DNA of 64,000 bases from Gnetum montanum (GCA_015680685.1 MNCI01004098.1:62001-126000), one strand, 5' to 3'; positions 11,988-24,249 are shown, counted from the first letter of the stretch. Program-made: numbers and translations. Notes: generated from the letters alone by a model not told the origin.

Positions 11988-12665
11988 GTTATCTAAGAGT
12001 TTGAAAAAGAAAGCAAATAGTCTTCTAATGTCTTGATGAAATATGAAAAATACATGAAAAGAATGTGTGACATGAAATTGAATAGTGCACCCATCAAGGC
12101 AACAATATTTGGATCAAGTGGATGCATCTTTCTTTATTTCTCATGTTGATATTAGAAGGTGACTGTCATGAAATTGTGAATGATAATATGTGATATCCAT
12201 GTGATTGCAACTACCATGCATCCCACTAAAAAACACAACCTCATGATAGCCAACAACATTGTCTATCAAGGTGAATTATTATGGAAGAAGCCACATGTTT
12301 AAAGTTAATGAAATTGATCATCTAAGTGCTTGAATCAATTTGGTAGTAGTTCAAAACTTCTTTTCAATTATTCCCTTTATCATAGCTTCTGATGTATGGT
12401 TATCATCTTTTGATTACTTGATATGATCTTAGATTTCCATATGTTTTATGCTTCAACAATTACAAATTTGCAAAGGACATAATTTAAAATTTGTAAATAG
12501 GAGAGAATGATAGAAGGTATAAATATCATAAAAATGTTTTTTGAATAGTAAGATTGCACCATTTGAAGTTGAAACAAATATCCTATAGAAAAATTTTTCA
12601 AAATAATATGGCAATTATAATATTGCTTCAAATTAAAAATATATTGACTTTAAATTTAAACTTAC
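11988..12665. other. AT-rich stretch, nothing recognised
   Basis: I see no coding frame, LTR pair or RNA gene here. Confidence 0.5.
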
Positions 12666-12906
12666 AACTCAAAACATTGAAAGATAACTATTAAAGAAAA
12701 TAACATAAATCTACAATCACTCAAGCATATCCACACTCAATGGTCCACCATATATTCATATAAAAATTAGGAACTAAAACTTATAACTAAAAAATTTTAA
12801 AAAATAACTATTAAAGAAAATAACATTACCACAAGTTGACAACCACTCAAGCATATATACACTTCATGGTCCACCATATATTCATATGAAAATTAGGAAT
12901 ACATCG
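12666..12906. repeat. Tandem duplication of about 120 bp
   Basis: Unit 1 (12666-12784) and unit 2 (12785-12906) both contain ataactattaaagaaaa and later gtccaccatatattcatat. The second unit differs at scattered positions. Confidence 0.85.
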
Positions 12907-13863
12907 TATATAAACTGAAAACACTAAGTTACTCAAAGTCTTATACATAATAATGAAAATATAAAATAAAATTGAAATTGAAGCATTATTATGTTAGAAG
13001 ATCTGTAGGATCTATTGGAAAAATATTACATTTTTACGAAAAATAAAGATAAATTTTTTATGCAAATTGCGTGTAGCAACTATAGAGAGTTGGCAAAGAC
13101 CAAACAAAATGCAAAAAATGCAAACAAACTGAAAAATATGGAATAAGTTTCCAAACATGAATAAATGAGGTAAAAATGATTAACATTGGAAGCAACATGA
13201 AGCATTTTTGGGAAATTTCACCACTCATCAACATGCCTTTGATGTTAGATGCATGTCAAAAATAAGGATGACAACAAACAATTTATAGGAAGAACATGGT
13301 TCTTTTTGAAACAATATAGTAGATGTGTGTTAGAAAAAAATAGTGAATGCATGTTTGAAGGAAAGAAAATAGTGGATGTATGTTGAAAATAAACAAAATA
13401 GTATATGTATCACAAGTATTTTTATATTTGAGTACTCACAAGTTGACAGCAATGCATCATGCAATTTCATAAATTTTTAATGAGGAAAATCTAAATAAAG
13501 AAACCAAGATATTGAAACATCCAAGAACTTCTATGCTTAAAATATCATCCAAGACTAAGAACATGGGGAATCCTTAAACATGAGATTGCAAATAGGATAA
13601 TTTGAAACACTACCGCTTCTTTTATATGAATGATGAGGAGCTCCCATAAATTCCATAATCCAAGCTCTTTTAATGTCAAAAAACAACAATTTTAAACAAG
13701 AAAAGAAAATGAAAGCTTTATTCTTGCTTAGATGGATAATTTATAGCATAAATGAAGCACACATTCCCAAGGATAGATAAGAGATTTAACCCAATTCTCA
13801 TACCAGTCAATCAAAGCAATCACACACACAAGGATGAAAACCAAGACAATTGGCCAAGGCCCA
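12907..13863. other. AT-rich stretch, nothing recognised
   Basis: No ORF, element terminus or structured RNA that I can support. Confidence 0.5.
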
Positions 13864-13908
13864 TCTCTCTCTGTCTCTGTCTCTCTCTGTCTCTATCTCT
13901 CTCTTGTC
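13864..13908. repeat. CT/CTGT microsatellite
   Basis: An uninterrupted run of tctctctg/tctctat units. The small frame that crosses it (13834-14028) owes its openness to the repeat and is not called as a gene. Confidence 0.85.
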
Positions 13909-14189
13909 ACAACTCTCCATAAAATGATCAATTATGGCTTACAAAAAAGAAGAATAAGAGTGCTCAAGATGAGCTTCATACTCCCTTTTCCAAGACACTC
14001 TCTTGAGGATCTCTTACCTAACTCTTGAGAACAAACTTCTCTCTTAGGACTAGTCTTCTTTGTTGAGACTAACCTTCTCCCTTCTAATTAGCCTACCTAA
14101 AATTGGGCCTTTGATGCCTTTTTATATCTTTCCAAGTGATCTTTCATATTTCCTCCAAATTAGAATTCAAGTTGAAGTTCGTTGGAATC

Positions 14190-14430
14190 TATACAAGACA
14201 TCTTGGAGAAGCAAGAGACATCTTTCCTGAAACACCCATATCTTAAAGGAGACATCTTTCTTGAAACAACCATATCTTAGAGGAGATGTATTGGAGTTGG
14301 TGGAGATGTCTTAGAGTTGTGGAGACATCTTGGAGTAGAAATTTGGTAGAATATGTCTTGAGGAAGGCATTTGACATGCTAGGGAGACATCTTGCATGCT
14401 AGGGAGATGTTTCTCCTGCTAGGGCCAAAA
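14190..14430. repeat. Cluster of GACATCT / AGATGTC motifs, first copy
   Basis: At least eight copies of GAGACATCTT or its inverted form occur in about 240 bp, with the word tgctaggga between some. A TATA-like word on the minus strand (TATAAAAAGG near 14130) lies just left, so this may be the U3 of a diverged minus-strand LTR. I could not define its ends. Confidence 0.5.
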
Positions 14431-15699
14431 ATAAAGTTACTTGTTTTGCGATCTAGAACCTCTAGATGCCTCTAAAAAAGTTCACATAGATCCTAAAAGC
14501 CCCTAGAATCATCAAAATAAACCTAAAACACCTTCAAACATGTTAAAAATACATGAAAAAATCCCATCATTAGAGAGATGGTACATTGATTTGTTTGATG
14601 TCTACATCAATGGATCATGAGGTGATCCATTAAGTCATCATTGGTAATGTATCCTTAAATTAAAATTCAAGTACTATTTCACCACACATATATCAAAACC
14701 ATCACATTGTTACATCCAATTATGGACTCTTTGGAGTATTCAAGTCAAAAACTCTTCACAAGATCAATGGATGTAAGGATGCCTAGATAACAAACATAAC
14801 ATATTGCAATAATAAACATAGATCTCATACATTGCCTTATATTTGATGTAAGAAAAAATCATCACCTTAAATAGTCATAAGGATCAATGAGTAGGAGAGA
14901 ATGTGTTTTACATAAACTGGAGATCATTGATAACATTCTCTTGGCATACCACATAATTTTTTCCCATAAAATTTTGAACTAGTATACGTTTATATTTTAT
15001 GCAAGATGAAGTAGGTTAACTTCACTAATTAATCACCTTCAAATTCTAAATCTAGATATTATGTAAGATAAAGATTTTTGATAAAAAGACAAGAAAACTA
15101 AATAAATATCTTTAATTAATTTATTAGAAGATTAGAACCAAGTTCTCAAAACCCAAAAACCACCAAAACCTATAAGACTCAAAAAATATTGTAGAGCATG
15201 AGGTTCTACATTGACACAATGGTTGTTCTTAATGCATGACACAACCAATTAAGAATATCTCTCATTACCTAGAACTAAGATCTTGACTCACAAGTAGGAC
15301 ATAAGAGAATAGAACACATAGATCAACACAACTCAAGTTGATATTGGAGATGCAATCAAAAATTGCACTCACTCAATGTGCTCACCCACTCTTTCTTGCT
15401 CAACTTTCCACTATTAAGAGCTCTCTTTCTTACTCATGATCCTTAACAATTGCAAATACAATAATATTTATGTCAAATTAGAAGATAAGAAACCTATAAT
15501 CCTTTCCTCAACTCAACTTAAGGATCTTTAGATGTTTCCCAAATCTTCTCACCTTATTCCTAGCTATTTTAATCCTTTTTCATCCTATTTTGGCTATCTT
15601 CCAAATTGGAATGGGTGTTTGTGAAAGTTTTCCTAGCCATATGGGTCATCTCTATCATTTGGAGACCTCTCCTATCAAAACCAACTTTTAGAAGAGATG
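14431..15699. other. Diverged repeat debris
   Basis: No coding content. The stretch before 15700 loosely resembles that before 14190, which would fit two copies of one old LTR, but the similarity is too weak to assert. Confidence 0.35.
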
Positions 15700-15910
15700 C
15701 CTCCTATTTTCACAAGACATCTCCTTCTAAGCTAAGACATCTCCACCTAGTAGGAGATGTCTTGGACAAGACGTCTTCTCCTAGTAGGAAACACCTTGGA
15801 CAAGATGTCTTCCCACTAGCAAGATGTCGCATCTACATCTAAGAAATCCTTTGTTAGTTCTCAATCTCTACCAATACATCTTTTAGCTCTCCAAGACATC
15901 TTCTCCAAGC
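15700..15910. repeat. Cluster of GACATCT / AGATGTC motifs, second copy
   Basis: The same motif as at 14190-14430. Two arms, ctagtaggagatgtctt and acgtcttctcctagtag (about 15750-15790), form an imperfect hairpin. A 9-bp stem gacatctcc/ggagatgtc overlaps the left arm. Confidence 0.5.
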
Positions 15911-16238
15911 ATGTAACCTACAAACAAAAATGTAGGAAAGAAACAAATAGAATAAAAAGAGGTGTCCCTACACCACAAGAGCTCACCACAATAATAAGGA
16001 TAATTTCTCAGAATATACCAATGCTTGAATCATTTGACCATTTCTATTTCATTTAGATCCCTTTGGCTCAAGGTAAACAATGCGTGTGTACATCATCTAC
16101 TTGTGGAAACTATTCATATAACTTGATCCTCTACAATAACAAGACCAAGATTTATTTACGCATCTTTAAGCATCTCATCTATTACTTGTAACTACTTTGC
16201 AAAAGTGTCTGGATGTATGTACTACTTGAATCCAAAAC
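15911..16238. other. Nothing recognised
   Basis: AT-rich sequence between the motif cluster and the primer-site-like word at 16239. Confidence 0.4.
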
Positions 16239-16257
16239 CTCATCTTTGATACCAAGT
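16239..16257 (-). promoter_or_regulatory. Possible initiator-Met tRNA primer site
   Basis: The minus strand reads TTGGTATCAAAGATGAGG, close to TGGTATCAGAGC, the primer site of many plant Ty1/Copia elements. It follows a TTACA-type LTR end (plus strand TGTAACAAAAC from 16258). A second, weaker TGGTATCA occurs near 16470. No matching LTR partner was found. Confidence 0.4.
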
Positions 16258-16289
16258 GTAACAAAACTACTCTAGAAAAGGAGACTAAA

Positions 16290-16425
16290 ATAATTGTAAT
16301 ATAGGTATACCCCAAGATATATAGTCTAATTAGACTATTTTAAAACTCATCATTGTCCACTAGAATTAAATCCATAACTTGAAGTTTTTAAATCAAAAGT
16401 CTTACCATTAGGCTAACACACCATT
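16290..16425 (-). mobile_element. SINE-like sequence 1 (tRNA-related head)
   Basis: On the minus strand TAGCCTAATGGTAAG matches an RNA polymerase III A box. About 30 bases later GGATTTAATTCT resembles a decayed B box (GGTTCGATTCC). The body, with tagtctaattagactatatatcttggg, is shared with the copy at 17400-17680. It is too degenerate to be a tRNA gene. Confidence 0.4.
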
Positions 16426-17379
16426 GTTATCAGCTCTGGGGAAGTACTTCTTGATACCATTCAAGAGTCAAAAAATAATTAAATTTTCTAGAGTAGACTC
16501 AAGGTAGACTATGCTTCAATGTTCTCAAGAAACACTGAATACAATATAATTGCATATCTCACATGTGACATGTTAGTCCATGAATAGGAATGTCATGATG
16601 ATGCATTTATAATCATATAAGTGACCAAAAAAAGAAATATATGTAACATACTCAAAGAGAACTATCATACACACAAAGACATCATTTCCTTAGGAAAGCT
16701 AAGATATGTTTATACTCTAATGCATCTAGCCTTAAGCCCTGCTTTATAGAGAAGGGTAGTGATCCAAGGATTAGAGTCAAAGCTCCTCTACATGTCTACA
16801 TATCATTTTCACATAGTATACAAGGAATTAGGGCCATATTGTTCCTTGGTAATGATTAATATAGCCTAGAACTTCTAAGGATCTTCATACCCCTTCCAAC
16901 CCCTAATCTAGAAGGGAAACAACTTTTTATCTACTAACAAAACTTTTTTTTTACAACTGAATCCTATTGCTTTGATGATGATGTGGATAGAAATAGTTTA
17001 CATATTATTGTCTATCATTTGTGATTTATCTTACATTGTTTAGTAAGGTTGAATTTTTCATTAAGGAATATTCTTATTAGAAACCTTATCCTTTGATAGT
17101 TATGAATTTAATTAGATTAAAGAATCTTAGGTGTTGTTGATTTATGATCTAGACTATTAAAAAATAGGGAATTTATAGAATTGGTACTAGACTTAGGTAC
17201 TTAACCTAAGATAGAATGAGGAATTGACTCCAATTGTTATTGAGGATAGCTTTTATTTAGTACTAATCTCATGATTGTCATATGTTCCTATAAAGCTTAT
17301 TTGATATTATGCTTTGGATGGTAAGTTATACCAATTATAATACTTGAATGTTGAAGTTAAGGATGATCATTTAGAGGCT
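16426..17379. other. Nothing recognised
   Basis: AT-rich, no frame or repeat boundary that I can defend. Confidence 0.4.
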
Positions 17380-17399
17380 TAATGCTCATCTCACTAATG

Positions 17400-17680
17400 T
17401 GGGATCTTGGAATAATTGGTGGATGAGAAAAAGCCTAACTTCTTTCAAGTGGCTACACACAAGCTTAAGCCCAGGTCTTACAACTTTAAGAACAAGCATC
17501 TTACCAGCATTCCAAATGATAATACCTAATATTTGGACATTTAAATTAATTTCTAGGCACATCCCAAGACATATAGTCAAATTAAAACTTTATAACTCAA
17601 CATTTTCTACCATAATCAAACCCATAATTTGGAGCTTCCAAATCAAGATTCTTATCATTATACTAATGCTTCAGCATTAA
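17400..17680 (-). mobile_element. SINE-like sequence 2
   Basis: The minus strand has TTAGTATAATGATAAG (A-box-like) and GGGTTTGATTATGG (B-box-like), then gactatatgtcttggga as in copy 1. A further tRNA-like piece follows (gctggtaagatgc, acctgggcttaagc). The shared order in two copies supports a dispersed family. The dimeric look is an inference. Confidence 0.4.
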
Positions 17681-18754
17681 TTTTTGAAATTAAGATAATT
17701 GGATTGTATAACTATGGATCTCAACTTCTAGCTTCATTTTGAATGACACCAAGATAGTTTTTGTCTAATAAAATGTGTTCTACTCCTTCCTACATATGTG
17801 TTACATGTAGATAGTATTGTTTATAGTAAAAGTGCAGATATTTTAAATATAAGAAGATTCAAAATAATTTTTTTATTTTGTAGATTTTTGGCAGTCCATA
17901 TATTGGATAGTGTGGGTGGCCCAACTGAGAAAAATTAAATTTTTTTATTTTTGTTAGTTATGATATCTTTGTGATCCAAATGATTTTTAGGTTAATCTTA
18001 GGCTTCTTGGAATACTCATTTTGAAAGCTATAATTTTGTAAAATTTCAAGTCAATTGGAATTTATTTGTTGATTCAAATCTATTCTCGAAAAGGATTCTT
18101 GAATGAAATTCTTCACTATCAAGAATAGAAATTGGTGATTTGCATGATGATTATCTATGAAATTTGAGAGAGTTATCAAATAAGTAAATAGTTGACACAA
18201 ATCTATTTTAACAATCTACCTACCTTTAAAATTTGGAATTGATTTTAGTTGATTTGATGATTAGAATTTGTTACACAAGAGTATCCCCAAATGTGTTTGT
18301 TCAACTTCTCATAATAATGAATTGGTAAATATGATGAATTAATAATGGATGATGAAAGTTATTAAAGTAGAAAAATTTTGTAGCATATACTATCTTAATT
18401 TTGTAGCATCAAATTACCTCAATGACATCAATTTCATCTCTTACAAACATGATTTGCCCACATATTTATAGCCAAATGATGGATCCATAATAGAATATGA
18501 TGGGACAAGCTTATTTTATGAAAAATTAGATTGGAAGTTCAGGAGATAAGAAAGATTGAGATCATCCTCTAATTACATCTGCCAATCAATCTTTTAATAG
18601 AATAAAAATCAATTTCTCTTTTGCTTAATGTAATAGAAAAGTGGAAATTTAACTATTTTTTGTTTATCTTATTAGACACATGGGGAATGACATACTATCC
18701 CTAATAGTTCCTTCTTTAGTGTGGAATGCCTAATTTTTCTAGTTTTCTTTTCTT
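17681..18754. other. Nothing recognised
   Basis: AT-rich. It should contain the 3' end of the Copia element whose RNase H ends at about 18755, but I cannot place an LTR. Confidence 0.4.
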
Positions 18755-19690
18755 TTTTTTATCTAGTCTTCTTAATGCCTATACAATGATAAAGGTACTT
18801 ATCTTTGTAATTTACAAAAAATTTAGTTAATAAATATGCCAGTTGATTATTTTTTTGCACATGTTCAAGGTTGATGATTCCCTCCACTTCTTGTTTAATA
18901 AAGTAAGATTTGATGTTTATGTGCTTTGATTTCTTGTGTAGTAGATGTTCATTTGATAATTGGATGGCTATTGTGTTATCACAAAATAGTTTGATTGGAA
19001 GACCAACTTGGAATCTTAAGTGTGTCATGAGTTTCTTGAGTCAAAGTATATGTTGTATGTAATCGACCATAGGTATAAATTCAACTTCAAAAGTTTAGAG
19101 ACTATTTGAAGTTCATTTTTGATTTCCAATATACTACATTATATTGATGGAATATTATGAATCTTGATGTAATTTTTTATCATTATGATCTCCTCTCAAA
19201 TCAGCATCTGAATAAGCATGAAATTGTCCATTTCCTTCGGTATAGATGAGTTGATGATCTATTGTGCCTTTAATGTATCTTAGAACATACATTTGAGCAT
19301 TGTGGTGGCTTTAGCTTAGTCCTAAAATGAATTGTAATAGGTAGGACATAGCAAATGCAAGAGCTGGTCTTATGTGACATAGAAATATGAAAGCCTTAAT
19401 CATGCTTCTATATTGAGTTGCATCCACAAGAGGTGTGCTATCCTTGTATTGATGTTTTAAATTATGAGGAACTAGAGACACCATAAATTTGTTTTTACTA
19501 ATTTCATATTTTTAAAGCATGGATGAATCATATTTGGTTTGATAAGCTTTGATTCCCTCCTTGTCTTGATCAACTTGATTTTCAAAATATTATTTCAATT
19601 CTCCTAATTCTTTCATCTCAAATTCACTATTCATATTTATTGAAACCACTTTATATTTTTCTCCATAGGTTAGAGTTTTTGAATCACTCT
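18755..19690 (-). pseudogene. pol: Ty1/Copia reverse transcriptase C-terminus and RNase H, decayed
   Basis: The minus strand encodes, with several stops, EFEMKELGELK near 19600, the end of the RT palm/thumb typical of Copia elements. It then gives VLRYIKGTIDHQLIY near 19280 and an RNase H with SDADL. The last open part (19028-18759) has KLFCDNTIAIQLSNE, KSKHINIKSYFIK and QLAYLLTKFF, the classical Copia RNase H end. The YVDD part and everything upstream are missing, so it is a fragment. The LTR-like promoter at 19802-19880 points the other way and is not obviously part of it. Confidence 0.85.
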
Positions 19691-19801
19691 ATGGCTTTTT
19701 CAACTTCAGCAGTTCCAGCCTTTAGTTTCAACATTTGAAGTCATTTCCTACATTAGCTACATTTTTTATGTCTAATATAATCTCAAGTCATATCTTCTAT
19801 C

Positions 19802-19880
19802 TAGAATCTTCTAGAAGATTCTATGGATTCCAATGCATCATTTCTTCATAGTTTACAAGGCATTTATGGTCTATAAATAG
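19802..19880 (+). promoter_or_regulatory. Perfect four-module heat-shock element with TATA box
   Basis: Bases 19804-19821 read GAA-tc-TTC-ta-GAA-ga-TTC, the exact spacing of alternating GAA/TTC modules bound by heat-shock factors. They lie in a 22-bp perfect palindrome (19802-19823). TATAAATAG follows at 19872-19880, 50 bp downstream. The arrangement resembles that of heat-activated Copia LTRs in plants. I see no matching second LTR, so whether this is an LTR or a lone promoter fragment is open. Confidence 0.6.
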
Positions 19881-21083
19881 GAGGATACCTCTAAATAGAA
19901 AGGGGTTGATTACCTTTTATCTTTAGCAATTAGAACATTTTGGAATCTTGGAGAACTTTTTAAAAACAATTTCTTTGCAAGACAATCACTTTCCAGCAAC
20001 AATTGGAAAACTTTGTGATTTTCAATTGATTGGTACCCTTTTTTTATTTTATTTTCTTCTTACTGCTATATTTTTATCCCCTTGACATTATTTCCCTGAC
20101 ACATGAAGAACTTCTTATATTCATATCAACACACATATTTGATTCCTTTTCCTTTCATTACATTTTATAACCTTTTAATCTACAATAGTTATATGAGATC
20201 TACAATTAGGCACATGCATTAGAGATAGAATGGAGTAACATAGCTCTTTGTCAATCATTGTTGGTTCTAAATTCCATCTCACAAAATTTGCCATTGCATT
20301 ATCCCAAGTTTTTTCTTCCTAAATTTTATTTTTTCTTTTTGTTTTTTAGTCTTTCTTTCTCCAATCTACATTTAGCATTGCAGTAGATCTATTTCACTAT
20401 CCTTTTGATTTAAGGACATAGTTTTCTTCATTTATCAGATCTATTCTATTCTATTTTTTAGATCTACTTTTTCTAGCCACATATGCTCTAACTTTCATAG
20501 ATCTAATTTTGCATAACCTTTTTTTTATGCATTTCATGATTTATGCGTTTTTTTATTGCATCTACTTTTTTTTATTAGCTATTCCACACATTATTTTTTT
20601 CTTCTTTTATTATTTACTCATTCTAGGAAAAAATTCTTCCTCATATTGTTGGATTTTCTAATGATCTATAAGTCCTATATTAGTTTAGAGAATTCATTTC
20701 ATTAGAATATTTGGAGGTCATGAAATTCTTAGCTAATTTCAATGTAAAGTTTTCTTTTGACTCTTAGATTATGATGATTTTAATCACAACATCTTTTTGG
20801 TACTAGAAGAAGGATGATTCATAAACATTAGCATTATTTCTAGGTTCTACTCATTAAAAAAATTGAAGTTTGATGGATGCAACACATTGAAACATTAATG
20901 TTGCAACATTTATTTTGTGACTTTTATGCTTTTCCTAAATAGATATTCTCTCTTTCTATTTCAATTCCTCAACCTCAACTTGTCGTACCTTCTTTTAGTC
21001 CACTCCATTGCTTGTTTCCACTACTTCATCGCTATTTAGCATTCCTCAACTTGCTAGTATATCCTCCTTTGATGTATGCCTAC
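19881..21083 (+). other. T-rich sequence downstream of the heat-shock promoter
   Basis: No ORF. Long T runs occur between 20280 and 20640. The word TGGTACC at 20031 vaguely recalls a Met-tRNA primer site, but not closely enough to call. Confidence 0.4.
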
Positions 21084-21105
21084 TAATGAGTAGCAAGTAT
21101 CACCT
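21084..21105 (-). repeat. First 22 bp of A4 LTR, left of B2
   Basis: taatgagtagcaagtatcac followed by ct aligns with the start of the A1 LTRs (TGATGAGTGGTGAGGTACCC then CT). The LTR resumes at 50309 beyond B2. The last five bases (CACCT, 21101-21105) are the target duplication. Confidence 0.75.
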
Positions 21106-22817
21106 ATAGCTTGTACCGATTGAAAACCTTAGAGGTTGGAATGGTAAATGGAGAGGTTCATGGTCGTACGTCTTGACACTACATCCACATGAGGGCTTAC
21201 TAGAAATGGAGATGGGGTGCCTAGCACAGTCTTGTCAATTGAGCTAGGATTTGCGGGGTGTTATGCCAAAATGAATGCCAAGGGTTTGCACGATGTTTGC
21301 AATGTCCATAGTGTCAACTAGGGTGAGCATAGTTGAGGTTTCTAGTGCAAAATAAGGATGAAAATGTGTGAATGTATGTAGAAAAATGGTGAAAATGCAT
21401 GTAAAGCATGAGAATGCAAGTAAAAACGACAAAAATGCATAGGTAATGAGCAAGAGAGAAAGTGACACCAGCCCAAATGGGGGGTAGGGGTAGTGTAGTT
21501 AACTTCAAGAAAAGGTAAGAAGGTATGCAGTGTACAGACAGGCATAGTAGGAAGCATGGTCACAGTCTTGGGGTGTCTCGAATGTAAACACAGACATCTG
21601 TCATGAAGTTTGGCCCTAGCAGGTTAGCTACCATGGTGTCCTATGGGCTGTAGTGGTTTATGGTATGCAAGTTGGGCATGCAACAGTGCTGTGGTGGTGC
21701 ACAATGATTTCTACCAAAAGTGCCAAGTGCGCTCAAATACTAGAGTGCTCAAAATGTAAATTTTCTCGCCAAATGCATCAAATTCCAGCCCTACTTTAGA
21801 TTTGCTAATCCCTAGAATGTGGAACATTAGGGTATTTATAAGCCTAGTGTTTTCATGAATCACAAATCAAGCACCACGTGGTAGAGGGATAGTTGGGACT
21901 ATGCTAGCCCCAACTATGCTCCCACTAAAGTAAATGGTGTTCTGCTAGTGTGCTCCAATGGACCCTATGAGACTACTAGACTATAACTATGCTATCGAGA
22001 TTGCATATGCAAGTGCCAAACAAACCCCAATGTACATGAAAATAATGCAAAATAATGTAGTTTGGAGACTATTCTCTAGGACTATGCTATCCACTCTCTT
22101 GAGTGGTGTCATGCATCGGTAGGCTTTGGAGGTAAATGGGGGTGCAAAAGAAGTGCAAATTGCTGATATTACTTACTGAAGGAATGTTGCAGCTAAGAGC
22201 TAAGATGAAGGCTTGTGCTAAGTTCTGGAGGCTTCTAGAGGCAATTTTTCATGACTACGCTAACTACGCTCTAGAGCATAGTCCAACAATTAGGAAAATT
22301 TTGCAAGAAGTATGTTCCAGTGCTAACTACACCAACTATGCTCTAGAGCATAGTCCTAGTAGTGAGAGTGTAGCCTTGATACTTCGAAGAAACTAGTAAA
22401 AAATGATTTCCTTATGCAAGCTATGCTTTGGAGCATAGTAGGGACCATAGGCTTAGAAGTTAGAAAATTTGGTAAACTATTTCTTCCATGCCAACCCAAC
22501 TTGATAGCTTTTGGCTTAACACTTAGGAAAATCTACAAAACTGGCTATCTCTATGCAGACTACGTTGACTATGCTTTGGAGCATAGTCCCAGTAGTAAGA
22601 GTGTAGTTAGAACAAATAGAAAATTTCATAGCTGCTATCAACACTTAGAAAAATCTTGCAAACCTATACTAGTGTTGCAAACTATGCTGACTATGATTTA
22701 GAGCATAGTCCTAGTAGTGGGAAGCATAGGCCCAACACTTAGAAACAACTTTCCAAGTCCTAACACTTAGAGAAATTTGTAGTTAAGGCCCGATGGCCCA
22801 AATTTGGTGGTGTTTCA
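21106..22817 (-). repeat. B2 3' LTR
   Basis: It ends on the plus strand as tgtttca, which on the minus strand is the TGAAACACC start shared by all B LTRs. A minus-strand TATA word, TATAAATA, is at 21833-21840. U3 contains repeated palindromes of the type ctatgctctagagcatag (see 22262-22710). Confidence 0.85.
22262..22710. repeat. Palindromic motif repeated in B2 U3
   Basis: Five copies of a ctatgctctagagcatag-like palindrome lie near 22265, 22336, 22423, 22568 and 22690. The copy at 22335-22354 is a perfect 20-bp palindrome. Related, more decayed copies lie in the 5' LTR near 49813, 49905, 50051 and 50172. They are spaced 70-150 bp in U3 upstream of TATA, so they may be factor-binding repeats; that is inference. 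Confidence 0.7.
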
Positions 22818-22834
22818 TTGGTCCCTCTTTCTTG
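22818..22834 (-). promoter_or_regulatory. B2 polypurine tract
   Basis: The minus strand reads CAAGAAAGAGGGACCAA immediately before the TGAAACACC LTR start. B1 has CAAAGAGGGGCCA at the same place (38891-38903). Confidence 0.7.
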
Positions 22835-24240
22835 ACATCTAGAGGAGTGGCCCGAGAGATGTTGACAAAGAATAACACCATAGTAGGCCCAGCACCAACA
22901 TCACTCATCAGTATCCAATCAAAGGTCACTTCATCATGCTCAAGAGTGATGAGGGTAATGGTATGCTAGGGATAAAGGATGTATGAAATGTGCTATGAGA
23001 CAAAAGGGAAATGAAATGAAAATAGTATGATACTACAAGATGCAACACCAACATGGCTTGTCACTAAAATAATGACTTCTAGTTAGAATGCTTATGAGAT
23101 AGTCAATGTCCATGACACTAGAATGGCTTGCCCCCAAAATAGCAACCTCTTGTCAAAGTGCTTGTGCAAAGGTCGATGTAGATTTAGGGTTAGACTCATT
23201 GTGAAAATACATCTCTACTAGTTTTTTCTTGGAAACTTGTTTTGCCCCATTTTTCTTTGCTTTTATTTCTTTGTTGTTGTAGGGTGAACCTACTTTGGGT
23301 TCCACATATTATGAAATGCTAACTATGAGATGCTTTCCATTAGGTGAACTGTGTGCCACCTAATGGACTTTTCTTTGAGGCAACCATGTCACATTTGTAG
23401 GACATGTGTTTCCTCGCCAAGATGAGTTGCATTACATCCACTTGGACTTTGACTAGCCCATAGAGGGTTCCCATGGGATGAGTTACATTATGTCCATCAT
23501 GGGTTCTATGGTTGACTAATGAATGGATGCTTCCATGTGCATTAGGGGAGTTTTCAAGCTTGGTAATGTAGGGGAAGGTAGGGAAATGCAAGGTAAAAGG
23601 GATAAATGCAAGTATGCAATAGTGAGATAATAGGATTATGCACTCTTGAGTGGCTTGGCTAGTCTAATCATGCACATCAGAGTAATGTGGTGACTTGCTA
23701 CTACGATGAAGTGCATCTTTGCACGACCACCTCTAGGGCTTTATCCTACAAACACAACTGAAAGAAAACAAGAAAACAACCACATAACATGAGATGAGAG
23801 TAAACTAATGGATGCAAGGGTTCTGCAAGTTTTGTAATAGCTAGACCAATTTCAAGTGCTTGAAGAGCTAGTAAAGGTGTCAAGGTGATGATGCTACAAC
23901 TACTTGAAAGGGTTGTGCTGACAATGAGAGCTTAAAGAACTAGCAAAATGTCCAAGGCTGATAATGCTACAAGTATGGACTAGAGTTGATAGTGTTGGTG
24001 ACTATAGTAGGAGCTCTAGAAGGTCAACAAAATGCCAAAGGGTGGTTCTAAAAGATTAAAAAAATGTTGGGGAATGGTAATGCTACATATGTTCCAGAGA
24101 CCTCTCTTGATGATAAGAAATCCATTTAGGAATGGTAGAGTCCCTACCCCACCCACAAGATGTAGGCAAATGGTGTGAAGCTGGAAGTATTCTCAGTTGC
24201 TTGTCTGCAAAATTATGTGTAACGAATTGCAAACTTAGTT
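22835..24240 (-). other. 3' non-coding region of B2
   Basis: It aligns in order with 37691-38890 of B1. For example, 22840-22920 resembles, inverted, 38810-38890. No ORF supported. Confidence 0.65.
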
Positions 24241-24249
24241 TAAGGTTAT

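Noticed and set aside
13834-14028. A 64-residue ORF
   Set aside because: It is mostly a CT microsatellite, with no support from family or context.
16290-16425. A tRNA gene on the minus strand
   Set aside because: Only the A box is good. The B box is degenerate, no cloverleaf can be drawn, and a second copy with the same non-tRNA body points to a SINE.
19700-20060. 5' LTR of the adjacent Copia fragment
   Set aside because: The Copia coding frame runs on the minus strand toward lower coordinates. The TATA box here points the other way, and no second LTR was found.
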